Positions 10,736 through 21,834 are shown, counted from the first letter of the stretch. The stretch is DNA of 24,951 nucleotides from Gnetum montanum (GCA_015680685.1 MNCI01030039.1:623529-648479); one strand, 5' to 3'. A program made the numbers and translations. The notes: generated by a model not told the origin, from the sequence alone.

Positions 10736-11270
10736 TTTGATGAGGTACCAAGGAGTTATAAATAGGTTCATAAATGATTACAAGTGCCAGCTGTAGTGAG
10801 CACACATCCTTGCTAACAAGTACTAGCCTTGGATGACAGTCTCTAAGGACTCATACATATGGAAAAATCTTTGCAATTATGTTCACAAGATAATCCAATG
10901 GGGGATGATAGGGACCCAACCACTTGAACTCATCAAATTTAAATATCCAATAGAACATGGTTGGGGTGCTCTGTGGAAGGGGTAGCTCCCAAAGAAGATT
11001 AAATGCTTCTACTAGCCTTTGTTGTAGGGCATGTTGCTCGATTGTACCTACTTGAAGGCATGATGAGTAATAAGTATTGATAGCCACCCCCTCTATAGTG
11101 CTGACATTGAAATGGTACAACACCTATTCCTACTATGCCCCTACACTTTGGATGTTTGATGCACTAACACCATTGCTCCATCACTGTAGATGCATGGGAA
11201 ATAACTTGCCACAACTATTCTTTAGTGAATCTAGAAAGCTAGGAACCAAAAAATTTCTTACCTAGGACCA
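10736..11270 (+). pseudogene. decayed LINE ORF2, C-terminal zf-RVT-like region
   Basis: In the frame around 11097, SADIEMVQHLFLLCPYTLDV matches the zf-RVT segment (family E.VQHLFL.CP...W) typical of plant LINE ORF2 tails, with His and Cys kept and the final Trp changed to TGA at 11163. PKKIKCFY at about 10993 is the usual lead-in. The frame breaks near 11060. No poly(A) tail or target duplication could be placed after it, so the 3' end of the LINE is not fixed. The reverse-strand ORF at 10851-11123 is a shadow. Confidence 0.75.
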
Positions 11271-12330
11271 CTTCGTCCCTTAGTGAAAATGACACTCTTA
11301 GCTACGTGGCTATGGAAGGAGGCTATCAAGGCAATGAGGGTTAAATCAACCTATGAACTTGATGCAGATAGATTTTGAAATAACTAGGAATGATGGGATA
11401 TGATCATGCAGGTGGGGTGAAGTGATTTGCAACCATTGTTGTTAGGGAACCTTGACTTCGTAGATGTTAATTTTTACAAGTTTTTAAGGGGGATTTCACT
11501 ATGTTCTGTGGGATGGGGATAAACCTCATGGAATCTACTTCAGTAGAGTACCTAGGGGTGCATGTGGTTAAGGAGGTGGTACAGACAATTGATGGTTTTA
11601 GGATGTAGAGGGCTTCTTCTAGGGGCTTGTATTGAAGATTGGCAATGGCTAGGTCTTGAAGTTAGTGCTCCTACTACTTTGGTAGGAGGCTATGAAGTTC
11701 ATTGATAGATATTTTTTTTACTCCAAGAATGTCTGGAAGTTGTAAGGGGCTCACTTTGTTCTTGCATTGCATGTGCTTGGGCCAGTAGGTAAACATCCCT
11801 AAGCTCTTTTTGGCTTTGCTCTGGAGGCAACTATGGGGGCAACACTCTAGGCTTATCTTGACTCTTTGGAGGGTAGTGTAGCCACTTACTCCAGCACCTT
11901 TTAGAACCTTACCTTTCATAGTTGTTTATGAGTGGCGCCAACATATCATTGAGGGGGCCTCTTCCTCCTCTATTCTTGCACTGTGGTAAGACATGATGGA
12001 GGTGGAAGAGGGGTCATGTTCAGCTACAATTAAGCACTAGATTGTGGAAATAGTTCCTATAGGCTCAGGAAACTATGCATTTTGAGTTGCAGGAAAAATT
12101 CTAGGAGGACCTTGTGAAGATGATGGCTTAGCTAGAAGTAAGGATGCATGGAGAAGAGCATGCTAAGTAGAAGGTGGAGTTGCTCAAATGGGACCAACAG
12201 ACCCAAGATAGGTGATGGAGGAAATTCAACATCATAAAGACGTAGTTGAGGAGGAGAGGAGGTAGATAGACCTAAGAGAGGCTATGATTAGGAACAAGTT
12301 GGAAGATTGGCTTCTCCTTGGCATGAACTT
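11271..12330 (+). other. decayed, unassigned sequence between LINE and gypsy element
   Basis: No domain is recognised. Plus-strand pieces read protein-like in short runs: KMTLLATWLWKEAIKAM near 11287-11335, HIIEGASSSSILALW near 11940-11985, and a charged coiled-coil-like run near 12072-12290 (HFELQEKF, KVELLKWDQQTQD, then EEIQHHKDVVEEERR). This resembles in style the gag-like block at 985-1250, so part of it may be gag of the gypsy element that follows. The 81-codon minus ORF at 11674-11919 shows nothing. The start of the gypsy element cannot be placed. Confidence 0.4.
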
Positions 12331-13190
12331 TTCTTTTCAGTGACCCACCACCATTAGAAAACGATAAGGACATAAGTGAGGTTCTAACTAATGAAATATT
12401 AGAGGATGAATCTATTTTCAATGATGATCATTGTTACCTTGATTAGAGGATCGATTTTTTAGATTTCATGAACTTAAACACTTGGATATGAAGAGTGGAT
12501 GATGCCTTTTCCAAGAAAGGATATGGAGCAGAAATAATGCTTATACCTCCTAGCAAAGCTCTTATCCTTAAAGCCATCAATTTTACACAACCTATGACTA
12601 ACAACATAGTTAAATATGAAGCACTTTATACTTGTGATCAAGCTAGCTCTATACTACAACTTATCCAAGCTTAAAATCTATAGTGACTCCCAACTAATAG
12701 TAAACCAAGTTAGTGGAACCTTTGATGATAAAGATGTTACCATGAAAGTGTATAAGGCCAACATTATTGAATTGTTTAAAGAGTTTGAATGCATAACCAT
12801 TGAACATGTACCAAGAGAGGAAAATTATGTTCTTGATGTGCTAGCCCAAATGGCCATCACTTTGGATGTCCCATTCAAACATAATGCTTGGGATTCAAAA
12901 ATTATTATTGAAAAGGTGAAATCTTATTCTATTCTTGATAAGTATTTTCTATTCAAGTGTTTGATGATGATGACAATGTTTTTAAATTTCTATTTTCTAA
13001 AGGAGAATTTAGTGACCAAGGAGATATATCAAAAGATGTGTTCTTAAACAGAATATCTCCTAAAATAGCAATTAGGGAAGCATTATTTGATGAATTGTAC
13101 ACCAAGATTGTAGACTTGTCCAAAAATACTAATTGGAAAACATTAGCTGAGACTAAAACAATTTAGATTCAAAATAAGGGAAGATAATAT
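12331..13190 (+). pseudogene. Ty3/gypsy pol remnant: upstream RNase H domain and linker
   Basis: An RNase H of the second type found in some plant Ty3/gypsy elements. The first half reads VDDAFSKKGYGA at 12495 (first catalytic Asp kept) through NNIVKYEAL near 12600-12624 (catalytic Glu kept). A one-base frameshift near 12622 moves to the 12616-13047 frame, which gives KIYSDSQLIVNQVSG (third acidic residue) and HVPREENYVLDVLAQMA (last Asp kept) near 12810-12855. The linker continues after another frameshift as FDDDDNVFKFLFSKGEFSD at 12957 onward. RNase H removes RNA from the RNA:DNA hybrid. All four acidic positions are still coded, but in two frames. From memory, other plant polyproteins have this domain before the reverse transcriptase with a similar acidic linker, so the order is probably a family trait. 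Confidence 0.82.
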
Positions 13191-14060
13191 CCTGTTAAAA
13201 TAGAAGTTTGTTTACATTCAGATGCAAGACAAAGCTTGGTCAAATCACTACACGAGCTTAATGATGTTTTGTCTTGGACTTACAAAGACCTTAAAACTTT
13301 CAATCCATTAGTGATGACACATACAATTTCCCTTAGGCTAAAAACAAAACCATTCAAGAAAAAACTCAAACTTGTAAATCAAAAGATTGAACCATCATGA
13401 AAGCAGAAATCAATAAGCTCATAGAATCCAAAATCATTTACTCAGTGAGACACTCTAGTTGGATATCAAACTTAGTACCCCTTAGGAAATGTATTGGAAA
13501 ATTAAGGTTATGTATTGATTTTTGTAACCTTAATACTTCTTACATTAAGGATAGATAATTATCCACTCCCCCTTATGGAGGAGCTACAAATTGTGAATGG
13601 TGCTCAAATGTATTCCTTTTTAGATGGGTAGTTAGGATATAATCAAATTTTAGTAAATAAGAAAGACCAATACAAAACAACTTTCATGACAAAATGGGGA
13701 ACTTTTCAATTCACTAAGATGCCCTTTGGCCTCATAAATGCTACCTCTACCTTCCAAAGAATTATGGACAAAACTTTTGAGGGGTTGATTAGAAAGTGCA
13801 TTATTATCTACCTCGATGAATTAACCATTTTCTCCGAATATCATGGTACAGACCTTAGAGAAACATTTTTATAAGATGTAGATGATTCGGCATCACCTTG
13901 AATGCAAAGAAATCTATCTTCGAAGTTCAAAGTGGTAAATTCCTAGGTCATATAGTGATTAAGGAGGGGATTTTGATTGATCCCAAGTAGGTGAATGCAA
14001 TTTTAGACTTACCTCACCCTTTAACCAAGATTGATCTAAGGGCTTTCTTTGAGAAAATTA
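13191..14060 (+). pseudogene. Ty3/gypsy pol remnant: reverse transcriptase
   Basis: Motifs in order: ELNDVLSWTYKDLKTFNPLV near 13257-13316, KTKPFKKKLKLVNQKIEP, a frameshift near 13397, then INKLIESKIIYSVRHSSW and LRLCIDFCNLN near 13500. After another shift come YPLPLMEELQIVNGAQMYSFLDG (motif A Asp kept), GYNQI, the 13686-13874 frame with KWGTFQFTKMPFGLINATSTFQR, and the motif-C box IYLDE near 13807-13821. Active family members have YLDD, so the second catalytic Asp is replaced by Glu (GAT GAA). SGKFLGHIV at about 13930 ends the domain. TAG at 13629-13631 is in frame within LDG-LGYN. Clearly inactive; lineage looks like the plant group with duplicated RNase H. Confidence 0.9.
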
Positions 14061-14880
14061 ACTTTGTAAGATGATTTATCCTTGTCTATGCTAAATTAGT
14101 CAGATCATTGAATGAAATGGTTAAGAAAGATAGTAATATGCACTAGACAGATGAAAGAAGTAATTATTTCCTTGCTATTAAAGAGGCCATTATAGATTCC
14201 CCTATCTTGGCTTCTCCTTGGTATGAAAATGACTTCCACTTATATGCTTTTTCTAACGATGTTACTGTTGCCACTATCTTGACCCAAGATGTAGTCAATC
14301 AAGGTGAGAAACCCATAGCTCTCATGTCTACACATTTAAAGAATGTTGAATTAAAATACTCACATGTAGAGAAGCAATTGTATGATGTAATAAAAGCATT
14401 AAATAAATTTCACTACTACCTATTAAATGCAAAGGTTTATGTCATTGTCCCTAACCTAGCCATCATTGCTTTAGCTACAAGATCCTAGCAAAAATCATGC
14501 TAAATGGGTTATGAAGTTGCAAGAATATGATATTCAATGGAAGGTAGCCAAGATAGTTAGAGGGACTAGCCTTGTCAAGCTAATTTCCAAAGCCTCAAGT
14601 TCAAAAAGTTTCAATGCACCCAAAGATAAAGAATCAATTCCTCTTCACATATTATCCATTGAGGAGGAACATGATATCCCATTTTCTTCTAATCGATTTC
14701 ATGATCCATGGTATGGTGATATCAAATCTTATTCAAACTGTCATCATTGTCCCTCAGATTTACCTAGATATAAGAGAAAGCTTTTAATATCAAAATGTTT
14801 AAAATTCACTCTAATAAGTAGTGAACTATTCAAAAAGAACTTCCACGAGATATACATTAAGCACTTGAACCAAGAATAGG
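14061..14880 (+). pseudogene. Ty3/gypsy pol remnant: second RNase H and tether
   Basis: From 14207 the frame reads SPWYENDFHLYAFSNDVTVA, ILTQD, GEKPIALMSTHLKN, LKYSHVEKQLYDVIKALNKF and YYLLNAKVYVIVPNLA. This is the RNase H-like domain that follows the reverse transcriptase in gypsy elements. The Asp of FSND and the Glu of HVEKQ are present. The usual third Asp is replaced in VPNLA; as I recall, related plant elements also have a hydrophobic/Pro text there, suggesting the domain is degenerate across the lineage and the upstream RNase H does the work. After a frame change at about 14500, AKWVMKLQEYDIQWKVAKIV is the expected tether, with poorly conserved text to 14879. Confidence 0.85.
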
Positions 14881-15985
14881 CTAACAACACTCTAAAATAG
14901 CTTCATGAGGAAGGACATATAGGATACTGCTTGTTAGTTCATAAAATTGTGAGGGTTGGTTATTATTGGCCTACTATGATCAATGATGCCTAAAACCTAG
15001 TTATAACTTATGTCCAATGTCAAATATTTTAGGGTAAAGACCCCAAGAGTTCAGCTCCTTTACAACCAAATAATACAAACTAGACCATTTGCACAATGGG
15101 ATTTAGATTTTATTGGAGTGATCAATCCTTTGTCTACTACCCTACACAAGTTTATCTTAATAGCCATTGATTATTGCACACGTTGGTTAGAAGTGAAAGC
15201 AACTAAAACTGCATCATCTTGTGAGGTTGTTTAGTTGTTAGAAAATGATATAATCTCAAGGTATGGGTATCCTTATCCTTTAGTATCTGACAATAGACTT
15301 GCCTTCATCTCCATAGAGTATACAAATTGAACCAGAGATCACAACATCATTATCAAGGTGATAACCAAATATTATTCATAGGGTAATGGTTTGGCTGAGT
15401 CCTCCAACAAAATCATATTAGATGGAATTAAGAAAATGATAGTCCAAAACCTATAGACTTGGCATGAACAACTAAAATGGACAATTTGGGGGAAAATAGG
15501 ATTCATTATAAAGAATCAATCAAGACTACACCATATGATTTAGTGTATAGAAAAGAACCAATATTGCTAATTAATTTGTAGATTCCTACATATCAATTCT
15601 TCTTGGACTATTTACCAACTGATGAGAATTTAATATCATGTACATATGACATTTGGAATCTAGAGCTTAAAAGGGTTAAAGCAATCGAAAATCTATGTAG
15701 TCATCAACAAATTGTCAAAAAATGGGTTGATAAGAAATATGTAGCTAAATTATTTCAAGTAGGTGACCTAGTCCTTAAGAGAGATAGAGCATTTGGTTAG
15801 ACCAGCCCTCAAACTAAGTTTTCTCCTATGTGGTCTAGTCCATTCCAAATTGCAGACGTCATTGGCCCCAATGTATACAAAATTGCTAATTTGCAAGGAC
15901 ATAGGTTACATAGGAATTTTAATGCATTTCATTTGAAGTATTTCTACTCAAGTACCCCACGTGGACACCTAGTAGATTCTTAGTT
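14881..15985 (+). pseudogene. Ty3/gypsy pol remnant: integrase
   Basis: The zinc-binding part reads HEEGHIG near 14907 and VGYYWPTMIND near 14955-14985; of the Cys pair only the second remains (ITYVQCQ, first Cys now Tyr). The core holds all three catalytic codons: Asp in WDLDFIG near 15097-15117, Asp in VSDN near 15281-15291 and Glu in GNGLAESSNK near 15382-15411. The C-terminal part reads FQVGDLVLKRDRAF at 15750-15795, a TAG at 15798, then FSPMWSSPFQIADVIGPNVYKI and NAFHLKYFYS, a GPY/F-type module. Integrase inserts the DNA copy. Stops at 15232, 15379 (TAG where the family has Gln before GNG) and others inactivate it. Confidence 0.9.
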
Positions 15986-16320
15986 GCATGCTTTCTTTCC
16001 TTTCACCATGCATTTCATTTGTATATAGTTGCATTTGCATATTTTCTTTGCATTTCCATCATCTCTTTCTTAGCATATTGATTTTGTTTTTTCCTTTTCA
16101 TATGATTTTGATAATCATTATGATCATTTGAGTTACTAGGTGTTGGGTCATCATAACACCATTGGAAAATAATGTAAGAATAATACTTTATATAATATAT
16201 CTTATTACTATTACATAAAATCTCTTTTATGCTATATATTTTAATAATGCTATGATTCTTTCCAATCAATCTTAAGGTTTTAGTTTATTTTTTATGTTGG
16301 ATTATGGAGGAGGGGAATTA
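15986..16320 (+). other. 3' untranslated stretch of the gypsy element with candidate polypurine tract
   Basis: T-rich sequence with repeated GCATTT words follows integrase. A purine run, GGATTATGGAGGAGGGGAA at 16299-16317, is where a polypurine tract would sit. A 3' LTR should begin just after it, but I cannot fix its first base (no clear TG start) or find a 5' partner upstream of 12330. The 84-codon minus ORF at 16015-16269 is a by-product of AT-rich sequence. Confidence 0.45.
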
Positions 16321-17900
16321 CACTACTTATCATGTAATTATCATGATCATGTGAGTTTAGGATATGTGACATGGGAGAATGGTTAGCCATAATCACTAGG
16401 TGACCTTGGAAAATTCCATTTTCCCTCTCATAAGCCCTAGCCATTAGGTGTAATGATCCATGGTTATCCTATGAAAAACAAGATAAAGTGTATTCATCTC
16501 CACTTGAGAACTTTTAGCCACCTAGGAGACCTGCTATGAAACCATCAAATTGTAACTAAAGGCACATACATGAGGGTTGAATTGCACAATGGGCAAAGTT
16601 TTGAAAGGACTATGTTCTTTAGCAGTGCACCTAATTGGCCAGACTTGTGTTGGAATTCCTACATTGAAAACACCATGAGCAAAGTTTTCTTAGAAAAGAA
16701 GAAAAGAACGAGGACCATGTTTATTGGTAGTGTAATAAGTTTTTGAGTGTGATGGGGTCTAGTAGTAATCCTATCCCTAGCCTCCATTCCTTGTTTAAGC
16801 CTATTTCCCTAAAATTAAAAGATAAAAAAAGTAGAGAATCTTAAGGAAAAATCCAAAAGTTGAGGCTAGACATGATCTAACATGAGCCTATCCTCCTCAT
16901 TAAGTTTTGTATAAGTCTCATGCTCAAAGTAGTCCACATACTTTTGACTTTTACCTTGTGAGAAGATTGGGAATGCGATCCTAGTTATATTTTAACTATA
17001 TATATAGATCTATGTAGTTAAAATAAGAATTATATATTTAGAATTTGATTAAATAAGATGGTGAGGTAAGGGTGGCCTACATCTAGTTCTCTTTTATTTA
17101 TATGATTATTTTAATCATGTTTAGATTAACATATTTTACTTTTAAATGTAAATTTTTCTATTTTGTGATGTTTTTGATTGTATCTCCTTTTAAAATTTCT
17201 ATGGTTTTGCTATCCTTACAATTGCATGTAATTAAATTTTTATGGCTAAGTGTTGATGTCAACCTCACCCATGCTAGGCACGTGCCATGTTTAAATAAGT
17301 TTAAATATTGTAGAAATTAAAAATTCCTATTAGTCTGCTATCTTTACCAATAGGGATTTATTCTTTAACAATAATATTTATCTCTTTTGATTCACTTGGA
17401 TGGTAGGTGAGTGTTATAAAGCAATCCAATGACTTGAGGTGCATAAATTATATAAATATATATTTTAAGAGGTGGATTTCTTGTTCAAGTTAATGCATGA
17501 GTGTGATTAAGCATTTAAGGTTTTGTAAATAATAAGAATGAGACTAAGAAGTAAGTAATTTGCTAGCTCCACATGTAGATATAGTAACTACCAAAAACAA
17601 AAGAAATCTTTATGATATGCTATTTGATTTAGTGGCTTTGAAGATTTATTAAAATATTTTACTTCACATTAGTAGAGAAACATCGTTGCAATGTTTATTC
17701 TTAAAGTTTAAGTTCTAAGTCATTGATCATGATGATGATGCCTACACCTATTTTTTTTTAAACAAATCTAGTCATAAAAACTTGAAAACCTAAAATTTAA
17801 TATATTCCTCAATATCTTGCATTGTTAAGGAACATAAGCCATGTGGTAAATCCTTTACGAGAAAACTAAACAAAAATGCATTTTTTAAAATTATTAAAAG
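16321..17900. other. AT-rich stretch, possible 3' LTR then unassigned DNA
   Basis: By position the first part could be the 3' LTR of the gypsy element, but without the 5' LTR in the window this cannot be shown. A TATATATATAGAT run lies at 16997-17010. The 72-codon ORF at 17102-17320 is very AT-rich and shows no motif. No gene seen. Confidence 0.45.
17277..17286. promoter_or_regulatory. palindromic G-box-like site
   Basis: GGCACGTGCC is a perfect 10-base palindrome containing the CACGTG core recognised by plant bZIP and bHLH factors. No gene is seen next to it, so function is unproven and a single occurrence may be chance. Confidence 0.3.
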
Positions 17901-19399
17901 CAAAACTTTAAAATATCAATTCTCATAATCATTTTTGAGAAGATCAACAATGGTATTGATAAGGTGTGAATCAACAATAATGTATTTTCTAATTGAGGCA
18001 GCTACCAGCTTTTGATAAAAAGTTAGCTTAGCATTCATTAGAAAAAAACAAAAGGCAATATCATCCTTGAAAAATAGGTAGTACTTTTCTCTCAGTAACA
18101 TTCTTCTACATAGCATGCAGTTAAAAAAGGATTTATAAATTATGATTAACATGGGTATTGTAGAGCTCTTAGTTTTCACGGGTAATTCAGTGGTGTTGTG
18201 GTAATGAATGTGGACATTCATGGTAGTAGTAATTGCAGGGGTGATGGCAGAATGTGGGCATTCATGACAATGGGTAGAGGGTGCATTAGTGGTAACCAAT
18301 GGTGATTATCTCTGGCAATTGCAGGAGTTACGTTGGGCACAAATGGTCATGATGGTGGTGGCCATAATGGCCACAGGTGAGTGTGAGCATCAGAGATGTG
18401 GGCATTCACTACCTCTGGCTAGGAATTTCTATTAAGGTTGAACATGTCACACATGATCAAGGGGTGGAAATATCTCTAGGGAACATTAGATTTAAGTGGA
18501 ACCAACATTAGATTTGAGTGGAAGCCTCTCACTAGCAACAATAGGTGGTGGCAAGTCTCTCTCAGTGGTAGTCTCTCTACAAGATGTGTTAGAGGCTCTC
18601 CCTCTCTAGTGGTGTTATGCACACAGTGGTAAGCAAACTGTCAAAGGTTGACACATGGATAGTGGTGCATCAACTGCAACATAGCATAGTGTAGGAGTGG
18701 GATAGATTCGAGGGCCTGCTTCCTCTCCAATAGGATATCATTAGATCCTGGGAAGTCCATGAGTAGACAACAAGTTTCTTTCTTTCTTTTGGGATGGTAG
18801 AAGCTCATACACATGATAGGCGTACACGCAATAGTTATTGTTGTGCACCCACAACACATGTGATAGACAAGGATGGCTAATGAGAGATTGGATTTGACTG
18901 TTATTGGCCTTCTCCTTCTCTCCAAAAATGCACTTCAGTAGGTAGGATCTGTAGAAGTAGATGCACAGATTATGATGGTATCTTTTCTCCCTCCTAGTCC
19001 ACATAGTAGGTTGATGGTGGATGGTAGTTAGGCACACGAGTGTAGCATGCATGCACAGTGAAGCATGGGTGGTGTCAGCAGTATGTAGCTTCCTCTCTTT
19101 TCCCAAACATGTGGTGGCACTACAATGGCAGTAGGTGATCTCTCTCAGTGATGTAGGATCCATCTTCTTCTCTCTCCCTCTTTTGATAGCTACAAGCATT
19201 GTTGGCTACGATGACATTTACAATGGATTGCTAACATGAATAGTGGTAACAATGAGACTAGGGAAAAATTTATTTTTTCTAGTCACCTATTGTATTCTTG
19301 AATTTCAAAAAATCACTTATTTTAAATTCCAATGTGTTCCAATTAAAATTCCTTTTTTTAGTTTACTATTTTCAAAAGGTCACGTAGCCCTCTCCAACT
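17901..19399. other. unassigned stretch with small internal repeats, no gene seen
   Basis: Composition changes from AT-rich to G/T-rich on the plus strand near 18170. Minus-strand open frames at 17916-18299, 18641-18925 and 18741-19199 overlap each other in different frames and show no domain, so I do not call them genes. The word ATGTGG(G/A)CATTCA occurs near 18208, 18250 and 18395. Confidence 0.5.
18482..18525. repeat. 22-bp tandem duplication
   Basis: AACATTAGATTTAAGTGGAA at 18482 is followed immediately by AACATTAGATTTGAGTGGAA at 18504. The two 22-base units differ at only a few positions. It looks like a local slippage duplication. Confidence 0.85.
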
Positions 19400-19454
19400 G
19401 AGACTATTCCTGGGTTTTTGTACCCATACAGGAGCTGCCTAAGGCAATAGTCTC
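19400..19454. repeat. imperfect hairpin, 9-bp perfect outer arms
   Basis: GAGACTATT at 19400-19408 pairs with AATAGTCTC at 19446-19454. Inside, CCTG...CAGG and TGGG...CCCA can extend the stem. The loop side is about 37 bases. It could be a remnant of a small inverted-repeat element or just a local palindrome. Confidence 0.5.
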
Positions 19455-19939
19455 CTAAAACAAGTTTTTCCCTAGGTGTTGGTGTGATCAAAATTTATGC
19501 ATCAGCACATACATGTTTCAAAATTTGATGCATAATATAAGAAATCTCTTTATCTTTCTTTTCAAATCTAATTGGTGAATACTTAGCATTCACACTACAA
19601 CAACTAGAGATAATAGATGTCAAACTTACATGAACATACAATAAAGCATGTGCATGAGATACCCGCATTGATACACACACATCGAGAGAGTTCACAAAGG
19701 AGCACTATAATTAGTTTAAGAAATCATTTTGATGCAAATAGGTCATGCAACACATAAATAATTATAACATAGTAGCAACCTCACAAACAATGCAACATTC
19801 TTTTTGTTCATTCCATTAATAGATGTTGCATCAACAAACACAATATCCTTACTTCATGCATCCATAGTACTACACATCAACACAACATAGATTTAATCAC
19901 AAAAAAGCATCATAAGTTATTCTACTAATCACTAATGCA
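19455..19939. other. AT-rich stretch, no gene seen
   Basis: Only a 66-codon minus-strand open frame (19495-19695) with no motif. Transition toward the CA/ATCA-rich stretch that follows. Confidence 0.5.
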
Positions 19940-20420
19940 TCATTAAACCAATGCATATAAGAGGTGTCATTGAACATACAAGTTATGAGTATATTAACAA
20001 TACTCAAATATATCATAACTATGCAATCATAGATAGATCAATAGGTCAACATCAAATCATACAACTCATCAAGCTCATCATCAACACTTAAATCCATGGA
20101 CATAAGCATATCAACAACACTTAACCCATCAATACTAGCACATAAATAGTACTTAAATTCATTACCATCCTCAAATTCTAGATAAATCTTTGGATCAACA
20201 CTAAATCATACAAATCATGAAGATAAGCACATTGACAACACTCAAATCCATAACCATCATCAGATCATAATTAAATTTACAAATCAATACCGAAGCACAC
20301 AAATCACAAGTGCATGGCTAACACCATTCAAGTTCATCATATTATATAATCATATGTAAATTCACAAATTAGAACCAAACTATATTCATCATCATAACAA
20401 AGCACACTCATAATTGCTAT
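19940..20420. repeat. imperfect ATCA/CA-rich degenerate repeat region
   Basis: The plus strand is strongly depleted of G and built from variants of short words such as ATCAACAC, CACTTAAATCCA, AACACTCAAATCCAT and CATCATCA, for example at 20088-20110, 20112-20130 and 20232-20262. No fixed period can be set by eye. It looks like an old decayed tandem array or simple-sequence expansion. Confidence 0.5.
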
Positions 20421-20538
20421 TTCAAACATCAAGACATGAACCTAAGGAAAGATGGATCTTTACAAGGCACTACAGAAAGAATACCAAACAAACAATTGTG
20501 TGTTATTAAGGGTGAAGTCAACTAGGAGTTGCTTAAAA

Positions 20539-20690
20539 TTTGGAAAGCATTCAAAAAATTTTCCTCATTTCCATGGCCATTTTTCTATCCTAGAAAGTGT
20601 AGGGGAAGTAGCATATAGATTAGCCTTGTAATACTACAAAGCATAGATATGTTTATTCTTTTCCATAATTTTTTGCTTCAAAACTTGCAT
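20539..20690 (+). pseudogene. Ty3/gypsy integrase C-terminal fragment
   Basis: In the frame of 20551-20628 the text reads FPHFHGHFSILESVGEVAYR then LAL and a TAA stop at 20629. This matches the GPY/F-type chromodomain-side end of gypsy integrase (family GPF.ILE.VG.VAYRLALP). After the stop YYKA and ICLFFS echo the family's SKIHDVFHVS in worn form. It is a separate, more chromovirus-like element than the one at 12330-15985. Nothing of the core is readable upstream, so it is a tail fragment. Confidence 0.65.
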
Positions 20691-21834
20691 GAACTCACTT
20701 GAAGAAATATGAGTATTGATGAAATGAGCTTTAGTGAAATTAATTAGTTTATATTATATATTCATCAACTCATGTGTTCAGATCTTCATCCTAAGAAAAC
20801 TATCAAGAAAAATCATAAATTATTTGGTGGGACTTTTTGTTTTTGAAAACATCCAGAATTGTTTGGTGTAGCTTTCTGTTTACATATCGAAATTTTTTTG
20901 AAGAAGATGCATTCAACTTAGATTCAAATATGCAAATTATTGTTCAATGCATTAATCAACTTGATATAAAAGTTGACGATTATAGTAGTTGTAGCTCTGA
21001 TAAATCTTATAAAATTAATATGCATAAGAAAATAAAAATTTCCAGAAAAGAAGTAGAATAATTGAGAAGATCTTATAAACAACTCTCAATATATGATGTT
21101 GTCAAAAATTATCATATTAGAAGAAATATTTTGATGCTAGGGATAGATACAATATGATTGTAGGAAAGACTATTGTAGATTTGGTTGAAGAAGATAAAAT
21201 GTTAACATCCTTGTAAGACTTTGAAGTATGGGCATAGAAAGAAGCTAAATACCACATACGTCCTACTGCATTTATATTACAGCCATACTTTAATTTGAAG
21301 CCTCCCCATCCAAATTTGCAATAAAGAAAGGATACTTAGACAAGTAAGAATAAAAAAATTAGAAATTTTTATTGAAAGATCATAGAATGAATTAGCTAAA
21401 TTGCAATCTTTTGAATAGGCTATTGATAAAGAAAATCAAAATTTAAGCTTCTAATGAAAAAGCATCTTCATTTTATAGGATAGGAATAGTCTCTTATTTA
21501 ACAAACCTTTTTATCTATAATCTACAAATTAAAATATAAGGCTTAAAGCCTTGATTATATTTCAACAATCATTGATTCTAGTGCAGAGCCTAGCCCAATC
21601 CATTTATTAATACTTTCTAAAGATCTTTGGCATAGACATTTTGGTATGTTCTTGTAATTCAATGATAGTAGAATGTGTTGGCACATTTTGGCCATTTAAT
21701 GGAGCAAGCTTTGTGAGGTTGTGAAGCTAATCATATAACTAACATTCACCCTAATTTAAACATTCCCAATATTTTATTGGATGAAGACTTTTCAGAGGTG
21801 TTGAGTTGGTAGTTTGAAAGGTTTTTCTCTAATT
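20691..21834 (+). other. unassigned, AT-rich, possibly decayed retroelement interior
   Basis: The 74-codon frame at 20837-21061 (with DDYSSCSSDKSYK, a Ser/Lys-rich end) has no known domain. Worn protein-like text such as VGKTIVDLVEEDKMLTSL appears near 21160-21215. Lying between two gypsy fragments, it may be their LTR and gag remains, but I cannot show it. Confidence 0.35.

Noticed and set aside
17916-18299. 127-codon minus-strand open frame
   Set aside because: It crosses from AT-rich sequence into the repeat words of 18200-18300, and its His/Thr-rich start is a translation of those repeats. No family recognised.
18641-19199. Overlapping minus-strand open frames of 94 and 152 codons
   Set aside because: They overlap each other in different frames, are His/Cys/Thr-rich in a way that follows local composition, and show no domain. 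The longer one is long for chance, but there is no support.
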